From Chitinibacter sp. GC72 (GTDB lineage: Bacteria > Pseudomonadota > Gammaproteobacteria > Burkholderiales > Chitinibacteraceae), in assembly GCF_009760905.1 (NCBI RefSeq), contig NZ_VIRW01000002.1, positions 62,001 to 126,000 of the forward strand: 64,000 bases of DNA, in the 5' to 3' direction. Both the position numbers and the translations under genes were made by a program. Below the pieces are notes generated by a model. That model searched no databases, was not told where the DNA came from, and saw only the letters and a list, made by a program, of their open reading frames with translations. This document shows positions 10,918-20,346 of the stretch, one piece after another (the first letter of the stretch is position 1; each line of letters opens with the position of its first letter).

Positions 10918-11438
10918 TTCTTTTGCTCCGAGTCATCTAAGCCGAGGGTTGTAGTACGCTCAACCCAATCACCACCACTGTCTTCTACGATTTCTTTCAA
11001 TGTAATTTCTGTCTCATTAACAGCCATCACCATGCCAAAATCTTGCCCCATGTAACTCCCCACTTTGACACGGTATAAATTCCCGTCCGGAGCCTTGATT
11101 AGGGCATGCACAGTTTTACCTTGCTGCAGAGTACCTACCATACGAAGTTTTTCAAGGTCATAATTTTCTAGAACCTCTTTAACCCTATCTCTATTTGGTG
11201 CAATCCCACTACCAATACCCTTTTTGGCCAACTCCATCTTACTAGGTTTAAATGGATCAGGCAGACCGAAAGCATCGTATGCAAACGGCTCGTACGCCTT
11301 AACTTCCGGCAAAGGCTCGACCCTACCACGCAAGCCCTCAGACTGCTCAGCCATCCAAGCTTTAAGATCGCTATTCTCTTCGCCAATGCACCCGGTCAGG
11401 GAACCCGCCAATATGCTCAGTAAAATCCATCTTTTCAT
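10914..11438 (-). CDS. pilP: Type IV pilus assembly lipoprotein PilP
   Basis: An inner-membrane lipoprotein that links the PilMNO platform to the PilQ secretin. The signal LLSILAGSLTGC places the lipidated cysteine at residue 17. The soluble domain shows the PilP pattern, including FGLPDPFKP and the beta-rich LRMVGTLQQGKTVHALIKAP stretch. Length 174 residues. It is separated from pilO by 22 bp and overlaps pilQ by 4 bp. Confidence 0.93.
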   Translation of the reverse strand: MKRWILLSILAGSLTGCIGEENSDLKAWMAEQSEGLRGRVEPLPEVKAYEPFAYDAFGLPDPFKPSKMELAKKGIGSGIAPNRDRVKEVLENYDLEKLRMVGTLQQGKTVHALIKAPDGNLYRVKVGSYMGQDFGMVMAVNETEITLKEIVEDSGGDWVERTTTLGLDDSEQKK

Positions 11439-11460
11439 TATTTACTCTCCGGATTGGACA

Positions 11461-12168
11461 TTACTGCCTCTTTTTCTTACGAGCATCCAGCTCTGCTTGA
11501 CGAATAGCCTGCTGCTCTGCCTCGTCTAAGGCGCGATATGTTTTTATTGTCGCTTCCATAACAAGCAGTTCAACATCTTTTGCCGCAACGTTGTTCCCCG
11601 CTTTATCTTTTTGAGGCGTAGGCTTATTCCCCTGTTCTGAGATAGCAGAAATCTGAACATCGCTCAAAGTGACAATCCGCGACAATTGTGCCACATCACT
11701 AACAAAAGCCGACAAATCATGATAAGAACCACTGACTTTGATTTGAATCGGCATTTCGGCAAATTCGGATGTTTTTACTTCTGTATTTGGCTTAAACAAC
11801 TCGAACAACAAACCCCGACCGACTCCTGCCTGATTAATTTCAGTGAGAAGTGTTTCCATTTCAGATTTATTGGGCAGTTGCTTTAATAAAGCACCAAATG
11901 ATTGTTGAATCTCCAATAATTGCTGACGATATGCCTCAAGATTAATTGCTTTTTTCTTCTTCTCAAGAAACTCCTGCTTTAGCTGCTCTTCTTTTTGCAC
12001 ACCTTGATCCAGCTCCTCAAACTGCGGCTGCCAAAAATAGAAGACGCCCAAAGCAACAACAATAATCAGTAATAAGCCCATTGCACCGAATTGGACGGGC
12101 ATAGGCCAATTTCCAGCTTCTTTGGGATCTAAATTCTTAAGCTCGTCAAATGTAATTGACATTCTCAC
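11461..12168 (-). CDS. pilO: Type IV pilus inner-membrane protein PilO
   Basis: PilO pairs with PilN in the periplasm to form the alignment complex of the pilus machine. The 235 residues comprise a short cytoplasmic N terminus, one membrane helix near 28-48 (MGLLLIIVVALGVFYFW), a coiled coil rich in Glu and Lys near 55-90, and a ferredoxin-like periplasmic domain. A Lys/Arg-rich tail ends the protein. The start overlaps the pilN stop by 4 bp. Confidence 0.93.
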   Translation of the reverse strand: MRMSITFDELKNLDPKEAGNWPMPVQFGAMGLLLIIVVALGVFYFWQPQFEELDQGVQKEEQLKQEFLEKKKKAINLEAYRQQLLEIQQSFGALLKQLPNKSEMETLLTEINQAGVGRGLLFELFKPNTEVKTSEFAEMPIQIKVSGSYHDLSAFVSDVAQLSRIVTLSDVQISAISEQGNKPTPQKDKAGNNVAAKDVELLVMEATIKTYRALDEAEQQAIRQAELDARKKKRQ

Positions 12169-12758
12169 CCCCCCTGCTTACGCATTGGCTGTGAAGCTAC
12201 AGCAGAGGCCTCGGTAACTAGACGTGTTACTTTTATATTCAAAGTAAAATCAGATAGTCGCTGGTTACCAACATTTGCCGCTTTGGCTTCGATCAATAAA
12301 GGCTGCTCAAACGTTGCAGAATCATTCAAATTGCGCATTAATGTAGAAACACGGGCATTAGATTGCGCATATCCATTTAAGACCAGCTGATCATCTTTTT
12401 GTTTTACATCCTTCAGATAAATTCCCTCTGGAACCTGACGTGTCAACTGATCCATCAAACGAACAGTTTCTGTTCTATTTGATTGTAGACGTTCAACAAT
12501 TAGCTTGCGATCGAGCAAAGCCTGCTTTTCTGCCTTCAGCTTTTCAATTTCCGAAATTTCTTTTTCAAGCTTGGCATTTTCCGCTACCAAAAACTCATTC
12601 CTTTCATTTTGAGACTCGATCCGCGCCCCCAGCGCCAAATAACCTGCAGCAACAACTGCAGTTGCAGCAATAAATGTAAATACCATCAAAGCAACAAAGC
12701 GCTTTTGTTTTGCCTGCCTTTTTTCTTGCCGATGAGGCAAAAGATTAATTCTTATCAT
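12165..12758 (-). CDS. pilN: Type IV pilus inner-membrane protein PilN
   Basis: PilN binds cytoplasmic PilM through its conserved N terminus, seen here as MIRINLLPHRQEKR, and dimerises with PilO in the periplasm. One membrane helix near residues 23-43 is followed by a coiled coil (about 48-85) and a ferredoxin-like domain. Length 197 residues. It overlaps pilM and pilO by 4 bp at each end. Confidence 0.94.
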   Translation of the reverse strand: MIRINLLPHRQEKRQAKQKRFVALMVFTFIAATAVVAAGYLALGARIESQNERNEFLVAENAKLEKEISEIEKLKAEKQALLDRKLIVERLQSNRTETVRLMDQLTRQVPEGIYLKDVKQKDDQLVLNGYAQSNARVSTLMRNLNDSATFEQPLLIEAKAANVGNQRLSDFTLNIKVTRLVTEASAVASQPMRKQGG

Positions 12759-13828
12759 GCTGGATCAAACCTCCGCATAGCTAGGCCACAAGCTATAAGC
12801 AAGGAAGGTGCATCAAGCTGAATCTGCTTTCCTCGCACCTTGCCCGTCGACATACTAAAAAATGGATTGGCACGCATTGTACTTGCGACTTGAGTTCGGC
12901 TTGAAACGGCCTCATCCAAACCATGAATTACGCTACAACCACCAGCTAGCAAAATATGGTCAACTGTCGTGTAATTACTTGAAGTGTAGAAAAATTGCAA
13001 GGATCTCGAAATTTCAAGTGCCATGGTATCCATAAATGGCTGCAGTACGTCGGGCTCATAATTATCTGGCAAGCCGCCTTGGCGCTTGGCCTGCTCTGCT
13101 TCCTCTGAGGACATATTGAACTTGCGCTGGATTTCCTGCGTAAGCTGATTACCTGCGTACCCTTGATCCCGGCTGTAAATTGATTGTCCATCCTTGAAGA
13201 TGTTCATGTGCATTGCTGTTGCACCAATGTCAACAACTGCGACGATCTGATTTTCTCCACCGTTTGGTAACTGTGGCCTCATCAATTCGAAAGCCGCTTG
13301 AGTTGCATAAGACTCGACATCAAGCACGGATGCACGCAGACCGGCCTCTTCAATCGCAGCAACGCGCTCATCAACTTTGGTTTTCTTGGCTGCAGCAATC
13401 AACACCTCTTCTTCATCCGGATTATTGGGCGCAGGCCCTAGAACCTGGAAATCGAGATTAACTTCGTCCAGTGAAAAAGGAATATATTGATTGGCTTCAG
13501 TTTCAACCTGCATTTCCAAGTCACGTTCACTCATCCCGGCCGCAACCAAAATTTTCTTCGTAATTACGGCAGATGCAGGCAAAGCAATGGCGACATTCTT
13601 TATGTTACAGCCCATTTGCTTCCATGCCCGCTGAATGGCTTCAGCTACCGCTTCAGGGTTGGTGATATTACTATCGGTCACCGCATCTTTTGGCAAGGGC
13701 TCGATTACATAGCGGTCTAGGCTAAAATTACGCCCCGTCTGGCTCAGTTCAACCATTTTTACTGCGGACGCGCTGATGTCTACACCAATGAGTGGAGGAG
13801 CTGATGGCTTTAAAAAATCGAGGTTCAA
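12755..13828 (-). CDS. pilM: Type IV pilus actin-like ATPase PilM
   Basis: A cytoplasmic actin-fold protein that binds ATP and the PilN N terminus. The phosphate-1 loop is GVDISASAVKMVELS near the N terminus; VVDIGATAMHMNIF and ILLAGGCSVIHGL are the second phosphate and adenosine motifs. Length 357 residues. The start codon appears to be TTG at 13828, preceded by AAGGGG, because no in-frame ATG lies nearby and the family begins with the LDFLKP sequence seen here. It is the first gene of pilMNOPQ and diverges from mrcA. Confidence 0.94.
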   Translation of the reverse strand: MNLDFLKPSAPPLIGVDISASAVKMVELSQTGRNFSLDRYVIEPLPKDAVTDSNITNPEAVAEAIQRAWKQMGCNIKNVAIALPASAVITKKILVAAGMSERDLEMQVETEANQYIPFSLDEVNLDFQVLGPAPNNPDEEEVLIAAAKKTKVDERVAAIEEAGLRASVLDVESYATQAAFELMRPQLPNGGENQIVAVVDIGATAMHMNIFKDGQSIYSRDQGYAGNQLTQEIQRKFNMSSEEAEQAKRQGGLPDNYEPDVLQPFMDTMALEISRSLQFFYTSSNYTTVDHILLAGGCSVIHGLDEAVSSRTQVASTMRANPFFSMSTGKVRGKQIQLDAPSLLIACGLAMRRFDPA

Positions 13829-13913
13829 CGCACTAGTCCCCTTATATGCAATTAAAAAATGCTATCAGCGTACCAGTTCGAGTGTAAAGAAAGCCTTTTA
13901 AGTGACACGCTTT

Positions 13914-13942
13914 TTGCAACAAACCCGTATTCGACGTACATT
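13914..13942 (+). promoter_or_regulatory. Probable mrcA promoter
   Basis: TTGCAA (13914-13919) and TACATT (13937-13942) are separated by 17 bp, about 45 bp before the mrcA start, in the 157-bp gap shared with the divergent pilM. This is a pattern match only. Confidence 0.4.
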
Positions 13943-13985
13943 AACACCTTAGATTGAACTTTATAAACAAACAATCACTACCGCA

Positions 13986-16301
13986 ATGACAAAGAAAATA
14001 TTTTTAGCACTGATCGCAGTAATTGTGGGCTTAGCCTTAGTGGCTGTTTGCTTATCAGCAATGGCTGTCGCAATTACATACCCCAAGCTGCCATCTCTTG
14101 AGGCGCTGACTGACTACAAGCCCAAAGTACCTCTACGAATTTTTACGCAAGACAAGGTGCTAATCGGTGAATTTGGCGAAGAGCGTCGAGCTTTTACTCC
14201 TATTAATCAAGTACCAAAGCCGATGATTCAGGCCTTGCTTGCGGCAGAAGATGAGCGTTTTTACCAGCATGGAGGCATTGACTATCTAGGTGTGATGCGC
14301 GCCATACTTGGCAATTTAACCTCTGGACAAGCTCGTTCCGGAGCAAGTACGATCACCATGCAGGTTGCTCGAAATTTTTATTTGTCGAATGAAAAAACAT
14401 TTACACGAAAATTTAACGAAGCACTACTGTCATTCAAAATAGAGCATAACTTATCAAAAGATCAAATCTTAGAGTTATACATTAACCAGATCTATCTGGG
14501 GCAACGAGCTTATGGCTTTGCATCAGCCGCCCAGATTTATTTTGGCAAATCTCTATCGCAACTCAATCATGCAGAAATGGCCATGCTGGCCGGACTGCCT
14601 AAAGCCCCTTCTGCGTATAACCCGGTAGTAAATCCAAAACGTGCTAAATTAAGACAAATGTATGTCTTACGCCGCATGCATGAATTGAAATCAATTTCTG
14701 ACAGCGAGTACGAAAGCGCCAAAATTGCGCCAATTAATGTGCTTCGCACAGCGCAGCAATATCCCGTCCATGCAGAATATGTTGCCGAGATGGTGAGGCA
14801 AATGATGTACGAGCGCTACAAAGAAGCGATTTATAGCGAGGGCTTCCAAGTTTACACAACCATCAACAGTCAATTGCAACAAGCCGCGTATGAATCATTA
14901 CGCGAAGGCCTGATAGATTATGACAATCGCCATGGCTACCGTGGTCCGGAAGGATTTATTGATCCGGCACTACTCACTCCAGGCGCCGAAGAGCAACTGG
15001 ATGATGCATTAAGCAATATTAAAGAGGCTGACGATCTACGCATTGCTGTCGTAATTAGCGCCTCCAACCAAACCGTAACGGCCTATATCAAAGGCGACGA
15101 AAAAGTTACCATTCAAGGGCAAGGCCTTAAATTTGCCCGGAATGCTTTATCGGAAAAAATTGCGCCCGCCAACCGCATCAGACCAGGCGCAATTATTAGG
15201 CTACGTGCCAGCGAAAAAGGCTGGGTTATCCGCCAGCTACCGCAAGTAGAAGGAGCACTGGTTGCGATAGACCCACAGCAGGGTGCCATCCAGGCTCTAG
15301 TCGGCGGCTTTGACTACAATCGCAATCATTTCAATCATGTGACCCAGGCGTGGCGCCAGCCCGGCTCAAGCTTCAAACCATTTATTTATTCGGCTGCACT
15401 CGAACGCGGGATCACGCCATCCACCCAGATCAATGATGCCCCGTTGGTGATTGCTGCCTCACAGCTCAATGGTCAAAGCTGGGAGCCCAAAAACTATGAC
15501 GGTAGTTTCTCGGGGATGACCTCGGTACGAAAAGCGCTGACTCTGTCAAAAAATCTGGTATCGATCCGTATTTTGCAAGCTATCGGCACCGACTACGCCC
15601 AGCAGCATCTGACCCGATTTGGCTTTCCTCCCAAAAACCATCCGCCCTACCTCACCATGGCCTTGGGCGCGGGCAGCGTAACGCCGCTGCAAATGGCCGA
15701 GGGCTATGCGGTTTTTGCCAATTCAGGTTACCGCGTTCGCTCTTATTTTGTGGACCGGATTGAAGATGGTAAAGGCAAAATACTGGCACAAACCCAAGCC
15801 GAAGTGGCTGGAAAAAATGCGGTCAGAACGCTGGATCCTCGCAATGCGTTCATCATGACCAGCATGATGGAAGATGTAATTCAAATGGGTACCGCAACAA
15901 AAGCCAAGGCCTTGGGACGAAATGATCTGGCAGGGAAGACAGGAACGACTAACGATGCATTTGACGCATGGTTTGCTGGCTACAGCCCGAAATTGGTCGC
16001 CGTAACCTGGATCGGTTTTGATCAGCCACGCTCCCTAGGGGCCAGAGAAACAGGCGGAGCGGCTGCACTACCCGTTTGGGTTAACTTCATGAGCAGTGCG
16101 CTACGGAATGTACCGGAAACGCCGAAAACTGTACCGGACGGCATTCTGAGCAAGAGTATTGAAACTGAGCGCGGTACTTTGGTTGAATACTATTTGCAAG
16201 AATTTCCTAATACCAATAGTGAACTGGGCTTAGGTGGTGGTGGTGGCTCGACAGATGCTGAAGCTCAGCCGCTGGACGAAATCAAAGAGCTACTATTCTG
16301 A
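13986..16301 (+). CDS. mrcA: Penicillin-binding protein 1A, bifunctional
   Basis: A class A PBP that polymerises and cross-links peptidoglycan. Its 771 residues begin with a membrane anchor (about 5-31). A GT51 glycosyltransferase domain follows, with AAEDERFYQHGGID and the GASTITMQVARNFYL motif. An OB-like insert comes next, then the transpeptidase with serine motif SSFK (Ser461), SKN (in ALTLSKNLVS) and KTGTT. The C terminus has a poly-Gly stretch. Placement next to pilMNOPQ is typical for proteobacteria. The PilZ gene begins within about 20 bp of its stop. Confidence 0.95.
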   Translation: MTKKIFLALIAVIVGLALVAVCLSAMAVAITYPKLPSLEALTDYKPKVPLRIFTQDKVLIGEFGEERRAFTPINQVPKPMIQALLAAEDERFYQHGGIDYLGVMRAILGNLTSGQARSGASTITMQVARNFYLSNEKTFTRKFNEALLSFKIEHNLSKDQILELYINQIYLGQRAYGFASAAQIYFGKSLSQLNHAEMAMLAGLPKAPSAYNPVVNPKRAKLRQMYVLRRMHELKSISDSEYESAKIAPINVLRTAQQYPVHAEYVAEMVRQMMYERYKEAIYSEGFQVYTTINSQLQQAAYESLREGLIDYDNRHGYRGPEGFIDPALLTPGAEEQLDDALSNIKEADDLRIAVVISASNQTVTAYIKGDEKVTIQGQGLKFARNALSEKIAPANRIRPGAIIRLRASEKGWVIRQLPQVEGALVAIDPQQGAIQALVGGFDYNRNHFNHVTQAWRQPGSSFKPFIYSAALERGITPSTQINDAPLVIAASQLNGQSWEPKNYDGSFSGMTSVRKALTLSKNLVSIRILQAIGTDYAQQHLTRFGFPPKNHPPYLTMALGAGSVTPLQMAEGYAVFANSGYRVRSYFVDRIEDGKGKILAQTQAEVAGKNAVRTLDPRNAFIMTSMMEDVIQMGTATKAKALGRNDLAGKTGTTNDAFDAWFAGYSPKLVAVTWIGFDQPRSLGARETGGAAALPVWVNFMSSALRNVPETPKTVPDGILSKSIETERGTLVEYYLQEFPNTNSELGLGGGGGSTDAEAQPLDEIKELLF

Positions 16302-16318
16302 TATTGAATAATCGAAAA

Positions 16319-16702
16319 ATGATGACCAACGCCATGCAGCGCCGAGATACATATCGCATCCCCATCCCGCATTCAGTGAGCACCCGCTGTTTTATCAGGA
16401 TGCGGGATGGTAGCGAAGTAATGATTGCCGTGATTGATATCAGTGTTGGCGGAATAGGCCTGATCGGTTTTAGCCCAGATGTCGATTTGCAAGAAGGGAA
16501 TGAATTTACCGGTTGCCGACTGGAGTTACCTGGCATCGGCGCAGTGCATTGCAAACTGCTCGTTGGCAGACAATCCGAAATTACCTTGGATAACGGAATC
16601 AAAACCATTCGTACTGGTTGTAAATTTGCGCAACTTTCCAGCCAGAATGAAAACCTGCTCCAGCGTTTCATCTACGCGCTGGAGCAAGAAGCCAACAAGT
16701 AG
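16319..16702 (+). CDS. PilZ-domain protein, putative c-di-GMP receptor
   Basis: The protein (127 residues from the ATG at 16319) is essentially a single PilZ domain. It shows the two ligand motifs: an Arg-rich RRDTYR near the N terminus and D-I-S-V-G-G-I-G about 35 residues later, matching RxxxR and [D/N]xSxxG. It therefore probably binds cyclic-di-GMP. The YcgR N-terminal domain is absent. The frame also offers a TTG at 16304 and another ATG at 16322; no start has a clear ribosome site, which suggests coupling to mrcA just upstream. Its partner is unknown. Confidence 0.7.
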   Translation: MMTNAMQRRDTYRIPIPHSVSTRCFIRMRDGSEVMIAVIDISVGGIGLIGFSPDVDLQEGNEFTGCRLELPGIGAVHCKLLVGRQSEITLDNGIKTIRTGCKFAQLSSQNENLLQRFIYALEQEANK

Positions 16703-16851
16703 CATTGGACAACTCAATATAATTGCCCACTGGTTGCGCCAAGGGCAGATCTGCAGCTCTAGCCTGGAGAAGCTGTAGAGATCAATATATTGCAAAGGTA
16801 TAGCCACCAAACTCAATACCAGCAATGCATACAGCGCAATACCCAACAAAA

Positions 16852-18819
16852 CTACAAACTAGGTGCAGTTTTCCAGAGCTCAGTCCCGGCGATACCAAAG
16901 CCCTGCAAACCATCAACCCGCAAGGAAAGTAAAGTTTCCTGCTCTGCTTGAGTTTCAACCGATTTCGCAATCACCTGCAAATCCAGACCATGGGCAATCT
17001 TGACCATGGCATCCATAAAGAACTGGTGCTCACGGTTCTGATCCACGTCCTTGCTAAACGAGCCGTCCACTTTCAAATATTGAACTCTTAATGCACTTAA
17101 ATAGCTGAAAGAGCTAAATCCCCGACCAAAATTATCCAGACCAAATTTCACACCAAACACCGCCAACTCATCAATAAACGCGCGCAAGTCATCCAGCTGA
17201 TTCACAGCCTCCGTTTCGGGCAATTCAAAACAGAGCTGCTGCCCCAACGCAGGTTGAGCCGCCAGTTTTTGCCGAATCCAGGCCACAAATTCGGGGTGAG
17301 AAATTGAAGCCGGGAAGAGATTGATTGCCAGATGTAAATCTGCATCTTTCGCCAGCTCCTTGAGGCACAAATCAATCACGACCCGATCAAATTCTTGAAT
17401 CAATCCGTGTCGTTTGGCCATTGGCACAAATAATCCGGCAGGAATTTGCTCGCCTGACTCATCACGTAGGCGCAGGAACACTTCGCGATGGATTAATTGG
17501 GCATCACAATCCTGCACACCCTGGGTATACAACTCGACGCGCTGGGCATTTAGCGCCTCCAGCAGCACAGCTTTCCATTGTGAGGCGCTAAGCGCACCAT
17601 GTCCGGCCAGCTCTTCTGGGGCGAAGAAATGCATGGCATTAGGGCCTTCGCCTTGTGCGGTGCGCAAGGCCAGGTCGACCTCTGACAGCCATTTATTGAT
17701 TTTTTGCCCATGGAACATCGCCATTCCCAAGTGGCCAACATCACTGTACGGTGTTAAGCCGCGCTCGAACAAAGTACTTAGGCGATGCGCGAGCGTGTTA
17801 CCGATTTGTCTGGCTTTTTCTTGTTCGACTCCGGCCATAAAAACCGCAAAGGTGTTGCCACTCATTCTGGCGGCAAAAGCCTCGCTATCGGCATGCTCAA
17901 GCAATAGGGTTTTAATCAGCGCACCTGTCTCAACCAGCAATTGATCAACGACCCTGAACCCTTTCTGATCATTAATCTCTTTCAGATGACTGATTTCAAG
18001 AAATAGCAAAGCCCCTCGCGCCAACGGCTCATCGGCCTCCATCAATTGTTTCACATGCAAGTCAAAATATCGGCGATTGGCCAATCCGGTTAAGGTATCA
18101 AGATATGCTTCGGCCCGCATTCGCTCAATGCTGGCAGCTTGCTCGGCAAACATTTCTTTTACTTTTTGAGTCATGCGGTTCATCGCCTGCACCACGCTGC
18201 GCAGATCCAGTGTCCAGGGCAATTTGGCCGGATCGGGATATTCACGATTACAAATCGCCAGTGCCTGCATTTCCACGTCTCTCAAGGGTCGCAAGACGTA
18301 GTGCAACACCAGTAAGCCGACACATAAAGTCAGTAATGATGCCCCCAGAAACCAGAACAAGGCGTTCATGCTACTCGCCCACAATGAGGCATAGGCAATT
18401 CCTGGATTAGCCGCGATTTTCACCACCCCGGCCTGCTGCCAACCCGTGGTCATCAATGCTTCTCCCACTGGCGTTTCGATCGGAAACAAGCGGATAAACC
18501 AGTCAGGGACATTGTTCACCTGAGTCCCGGCCTGCTTTGCAATCAAGGAGCGCCCTTCCATATCGTGAATCTGTATCGAGCGGTAATAGCCGCTATCGAA
18601 AACAGCATCAACCGTTCGTTCGACAAAAACCTGATTATTCTTATCCAGAATCAGCGGGGACAACTGCATACCCAATGAGGTAGCCGCATCCTGGGCGATG
18701 GTGGCCAACTGTTCAGAGATAAATGCCCGGGAATTTTCTGCATTCAGATAAACCGTACCTGCGAACAGAAATATAAATAAAGCCACAATCAACAAGATTA
18801 GCTGTTTGAGCAAGGTCAT
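16852..18819 (-). CDS. lapD: LapD-type inner-membrane c-di-GMP receptor (degenerate GGDEF-EAL)
   Basis: LapD binds cyclic-di-GMP inside the cell and, when loaded, holds the protease LapG in the periplasm. Domain order in the 655 residues: membrane helix (4-25), a periplasmic LapD/MoxY-like domain with VNAENSRAFISEQLATIAQD, a second membrane helix near 150-175, HAMP, GGDEF, EAL. Both output domains are degenerate: the GGDEF site reads MSGNTF, EAL is replaced by EVF, DDFG by DNFG, and AEGVE by AKSVE. This fits a receptor rather than an enzyme. The start has a perfect AGGAGG site. It lies 37 bp downstream of lapG in the same orientation. Confidence 0.9.
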   Translation of the reverse strand: MTLLKQLILLIVALFIFLFAGTVYLNAENSRAFISEQLATIAQDAATSLGMQLSPLILDKNNQVFVERTVDAVFDSGYYRSIQIHDMEGRSLIAKQAGTQVNNVPDWFIRLFPIETPVGEALMTTGWQQAGVVKIAANPGIAYASLWASSMNALFWFLGASLLTLCVGLLVLHYVLRPLRDVEMQALAICNREYPDPAKLPWTLDLRSVVQAMNRMTQKVKEMFAEQAASIERMRAEAYLDTLTGLANRRYFDLHVKQLMEADEPLARGALLFLEISHLKEINDQKGFRVVDQLLVETGALIKTLLLEHADSEAFAARMSGNTFAVFMAGVEQEKARQIGNTLAHRLSTLFERGLTPYSDVGHLGMAMFHGQKINKWLSEVDLALRTAQGEGPNAMHFFAPEELAGHGALSASQWKAVLLEALNAQRVELYTQGVQDCDAQLIHREVFLRLRDESGEQIPAGLFVPMAKRHGLIQEFDRVVIDLCLKELAKDADLHLAINLFPASISHPEFVAWIRQKLAAQPALGQQLCFELPETEAVNQLDDLRAFIDELAVFGVKFGLDNFGRGFSSFSYLSALRVQYLKVDGSFSKDVDQNREHQFFMDAMVKIAHGLDLQVIAKSVETQAEQETLLSLRVDGLQGFGIAGTELWKTAPSL

Positions 18820-18856
18820 TTTGTCCTCCTAGCGGGCGAGTGGGCGCATGATTGAA

Positions 18857-19567
18857 CTAATCAAACTCCCGCCCCTGTCGCGCCTTCAATTGATCCCAAA
18901 GGCTGATTTTGTTTTGTCGCGGGGTAGCGTTACCGCTACTACGGTCTTTCGCCAGCCACAAACCCTGCCCGTTAAAACCATAAACAGGGGTTAAATCCGG
19001 GCGCTGCGACGCGGGCTTGATCTCCGGGATCAGGTTATCCAGCACCAAAGGAACAGCAGAAGGCGTGGGGTAGTACGTCAACACCATGTGCGCCAAATTA
19101 GCCGGGCCATGACCTGTCGCCTGCACATAAGTAATGCGTAACTTGCTTTCCGGAACCCCTAGGGCGAGCAGAGAAAAGTATTTTGCAATCGCAAAATCCT
19201 CACAATCGCCAGCCCCACGCCCCAGAAATTCAACCGGAGTTGCCCAGTAATCTTCAACCCCCCAGACCTGGCGATCAGACGAAAAAATAATTCTTTCATT
19301 AAAATAATTATTAACGCGCAGTAGTTTGCTTTGTTCATCGGCTTTTTTGTCACCATCAAGCAAAGCCTGCCAGCTTTCCAGACGCTGCTTGGCATTCGCC
19401 CCATATTTGGCTTCGGCCTTGTCCAGCGTCCCCGTTTTCAATTTATATGGATTCTCGCCAGTTAGGGGGGTCGATGTGCAGGCAGCCAAGCCCATTGCCG
19501 TTAAAAAAACCACGCGGCAAGATGAGCACCAATATTTACAGCGAAAACTGAACATTTTTTTCAACAT
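18857..19567 (-). CDS. lapG: LapG-type periplasmic cysteine protease
   Basis: A transglutaminase-like (peptidase C93) protease that cuts LapA-type adhesins off the cell surface. Numbered from the ATG at 19567, the catalytic triad is Cys122 (in GAGDCEDFA), His160 (NLAHMVLTY) and Asp177 (LVLDNL). The spacing nearly equals that of Pseudomonas LapG. Asp121, Glu123 and Asp124 flank the cysteine as in the known calcium site. A signal segment with GLAAC at residues 26-30 suggests a lipoprotein or exported protein. The frame extends to a TTG at 19630, which I judge less likely. It precedes lapD and follows the LuxR-type gene in one apparent operon. Confidence 0.9.
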   Translation of the reverse strand: MLKKMFSFRCKYWCSSCRVVFLTAMGLAACTSTPLTGENPYKLKTGTLDKAEAKYGANAKQRLESWQALLDGDKKADEQSKLLRVNNYFNERIIFSSDRQVWGVEDYWATPVEFLGRGAGDCEDFAIAKYFSLLALGVPESKLRITYVQATGHGPANLAHMVLTYYPTPSAVPLVLDNLIPEIKPASQRPDLTPVYGFNGQGLWLAKDRSSGNATPRQNKISLWDQLKARQGREFD

Positions 19568-19650
19568 GATAAGCAGATGAGATTCGGTTATATGTATGAA
19601 AGGTGAAAAGCTCAAGCCTGAACGAAGCAAACAGACGACCGCTCAGCAAT

Positions 19651-20346
19651 TTAACGATCAACTGAATGACTATTTGCATCACTTTGATTCACCAGCAAAG
19701 CAAGATGCACCCGATCACTGAGATGCAATTTGCTGAAAATGGCACTCAAGTGGCTTTTTACCGTGTGATCAGAAATATTGAGCGCGCGAGCGATCAGCTT
19801 ATTGCTTTCCCCCAGACCGACCAGATGGGCTATTTTGCGTTCCTGCGGGGTCAATATCGCCAGGGAGTCGTCAACAGATGTTGATGATGTTGCCGAATGA
19901 CGAGCTTCTGCGGTGAAATGCTGCAAGCCTTGAATCAACATCGGCAAGGAACGACTTGACACCCAAATACCGCCGCGCACGGTGACATCAATAATTGTTT
20001 TCAATCGCTCATCGTCCAAATCGGGTGTACAACACGCACGGATCCCTGTGGCCAGCCAGCGTAATTCCTCTGCCACAGTGAAAGAATCACACACCAAACA
20101 AATGGCCAACTGCGAGCTGAGTAGTTTCAAATCAGGAATTTGCTCGGGGCGCTGCCAAGCAGCAAGGTCAAACACACAAAATACCGGCGCGAGTTGCTGA
20201 ATCTGCTGCATTGATGGCCATTGCCGATAAAGCTCTACCGCCCCCCGCCCAGTCAACAGCGGACACCAACGCATTGCCAATTCCCTGGACGGAGAAACAA
20301 TCACATGATTTGCTGGCATAGCATCTCCAAGTGCCGCCAAGGTCAT
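19651..20346 (-). CDS. LuxR-family transcriptional regulator with receiver-like N terminus
   Basis: A 231-residue regulator. Residues about 165-225 form a LuxR/GerE helix-turn-helix (LTPQERKIAHLV then SNKLIARALNISDHTVKSHL). The N-terminal part has the strand-helix rhythm of a response-regulator receiver, but the acidic pair after the first strand is missing (VIVSPSRE); an Asp in VFCVFDLAAW is the only candidate phosphorylation site. It may therefore be a pseudo-receiver. It is the first gene of an apparent operon with lapG and lapD and is divergent from the adhesin gene, so control of adhesion is the obvious guess, but not shown. Confidence 0.8.
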   Translation of the reverse strand: MTLAALGDAMPANHVIVSPSRELAMRWCPLLTGRGAVELYRQWPSMQQIQQLAPVFCVFDLAAWQRPEQIPDLKLLSSQLAICLVCDSFTVAEELRWLATGIRACCTPDLDDERLKTIIDVTVRGGIWVSSRSLPMLIQGLQHFTAEARHSATSSTSVDDSLAILTPQERKIAHLVGLGESNKLIARALNISDHTVKSHLSAIFSKLHLSDRVHLALLVNQSDANSHSVDR

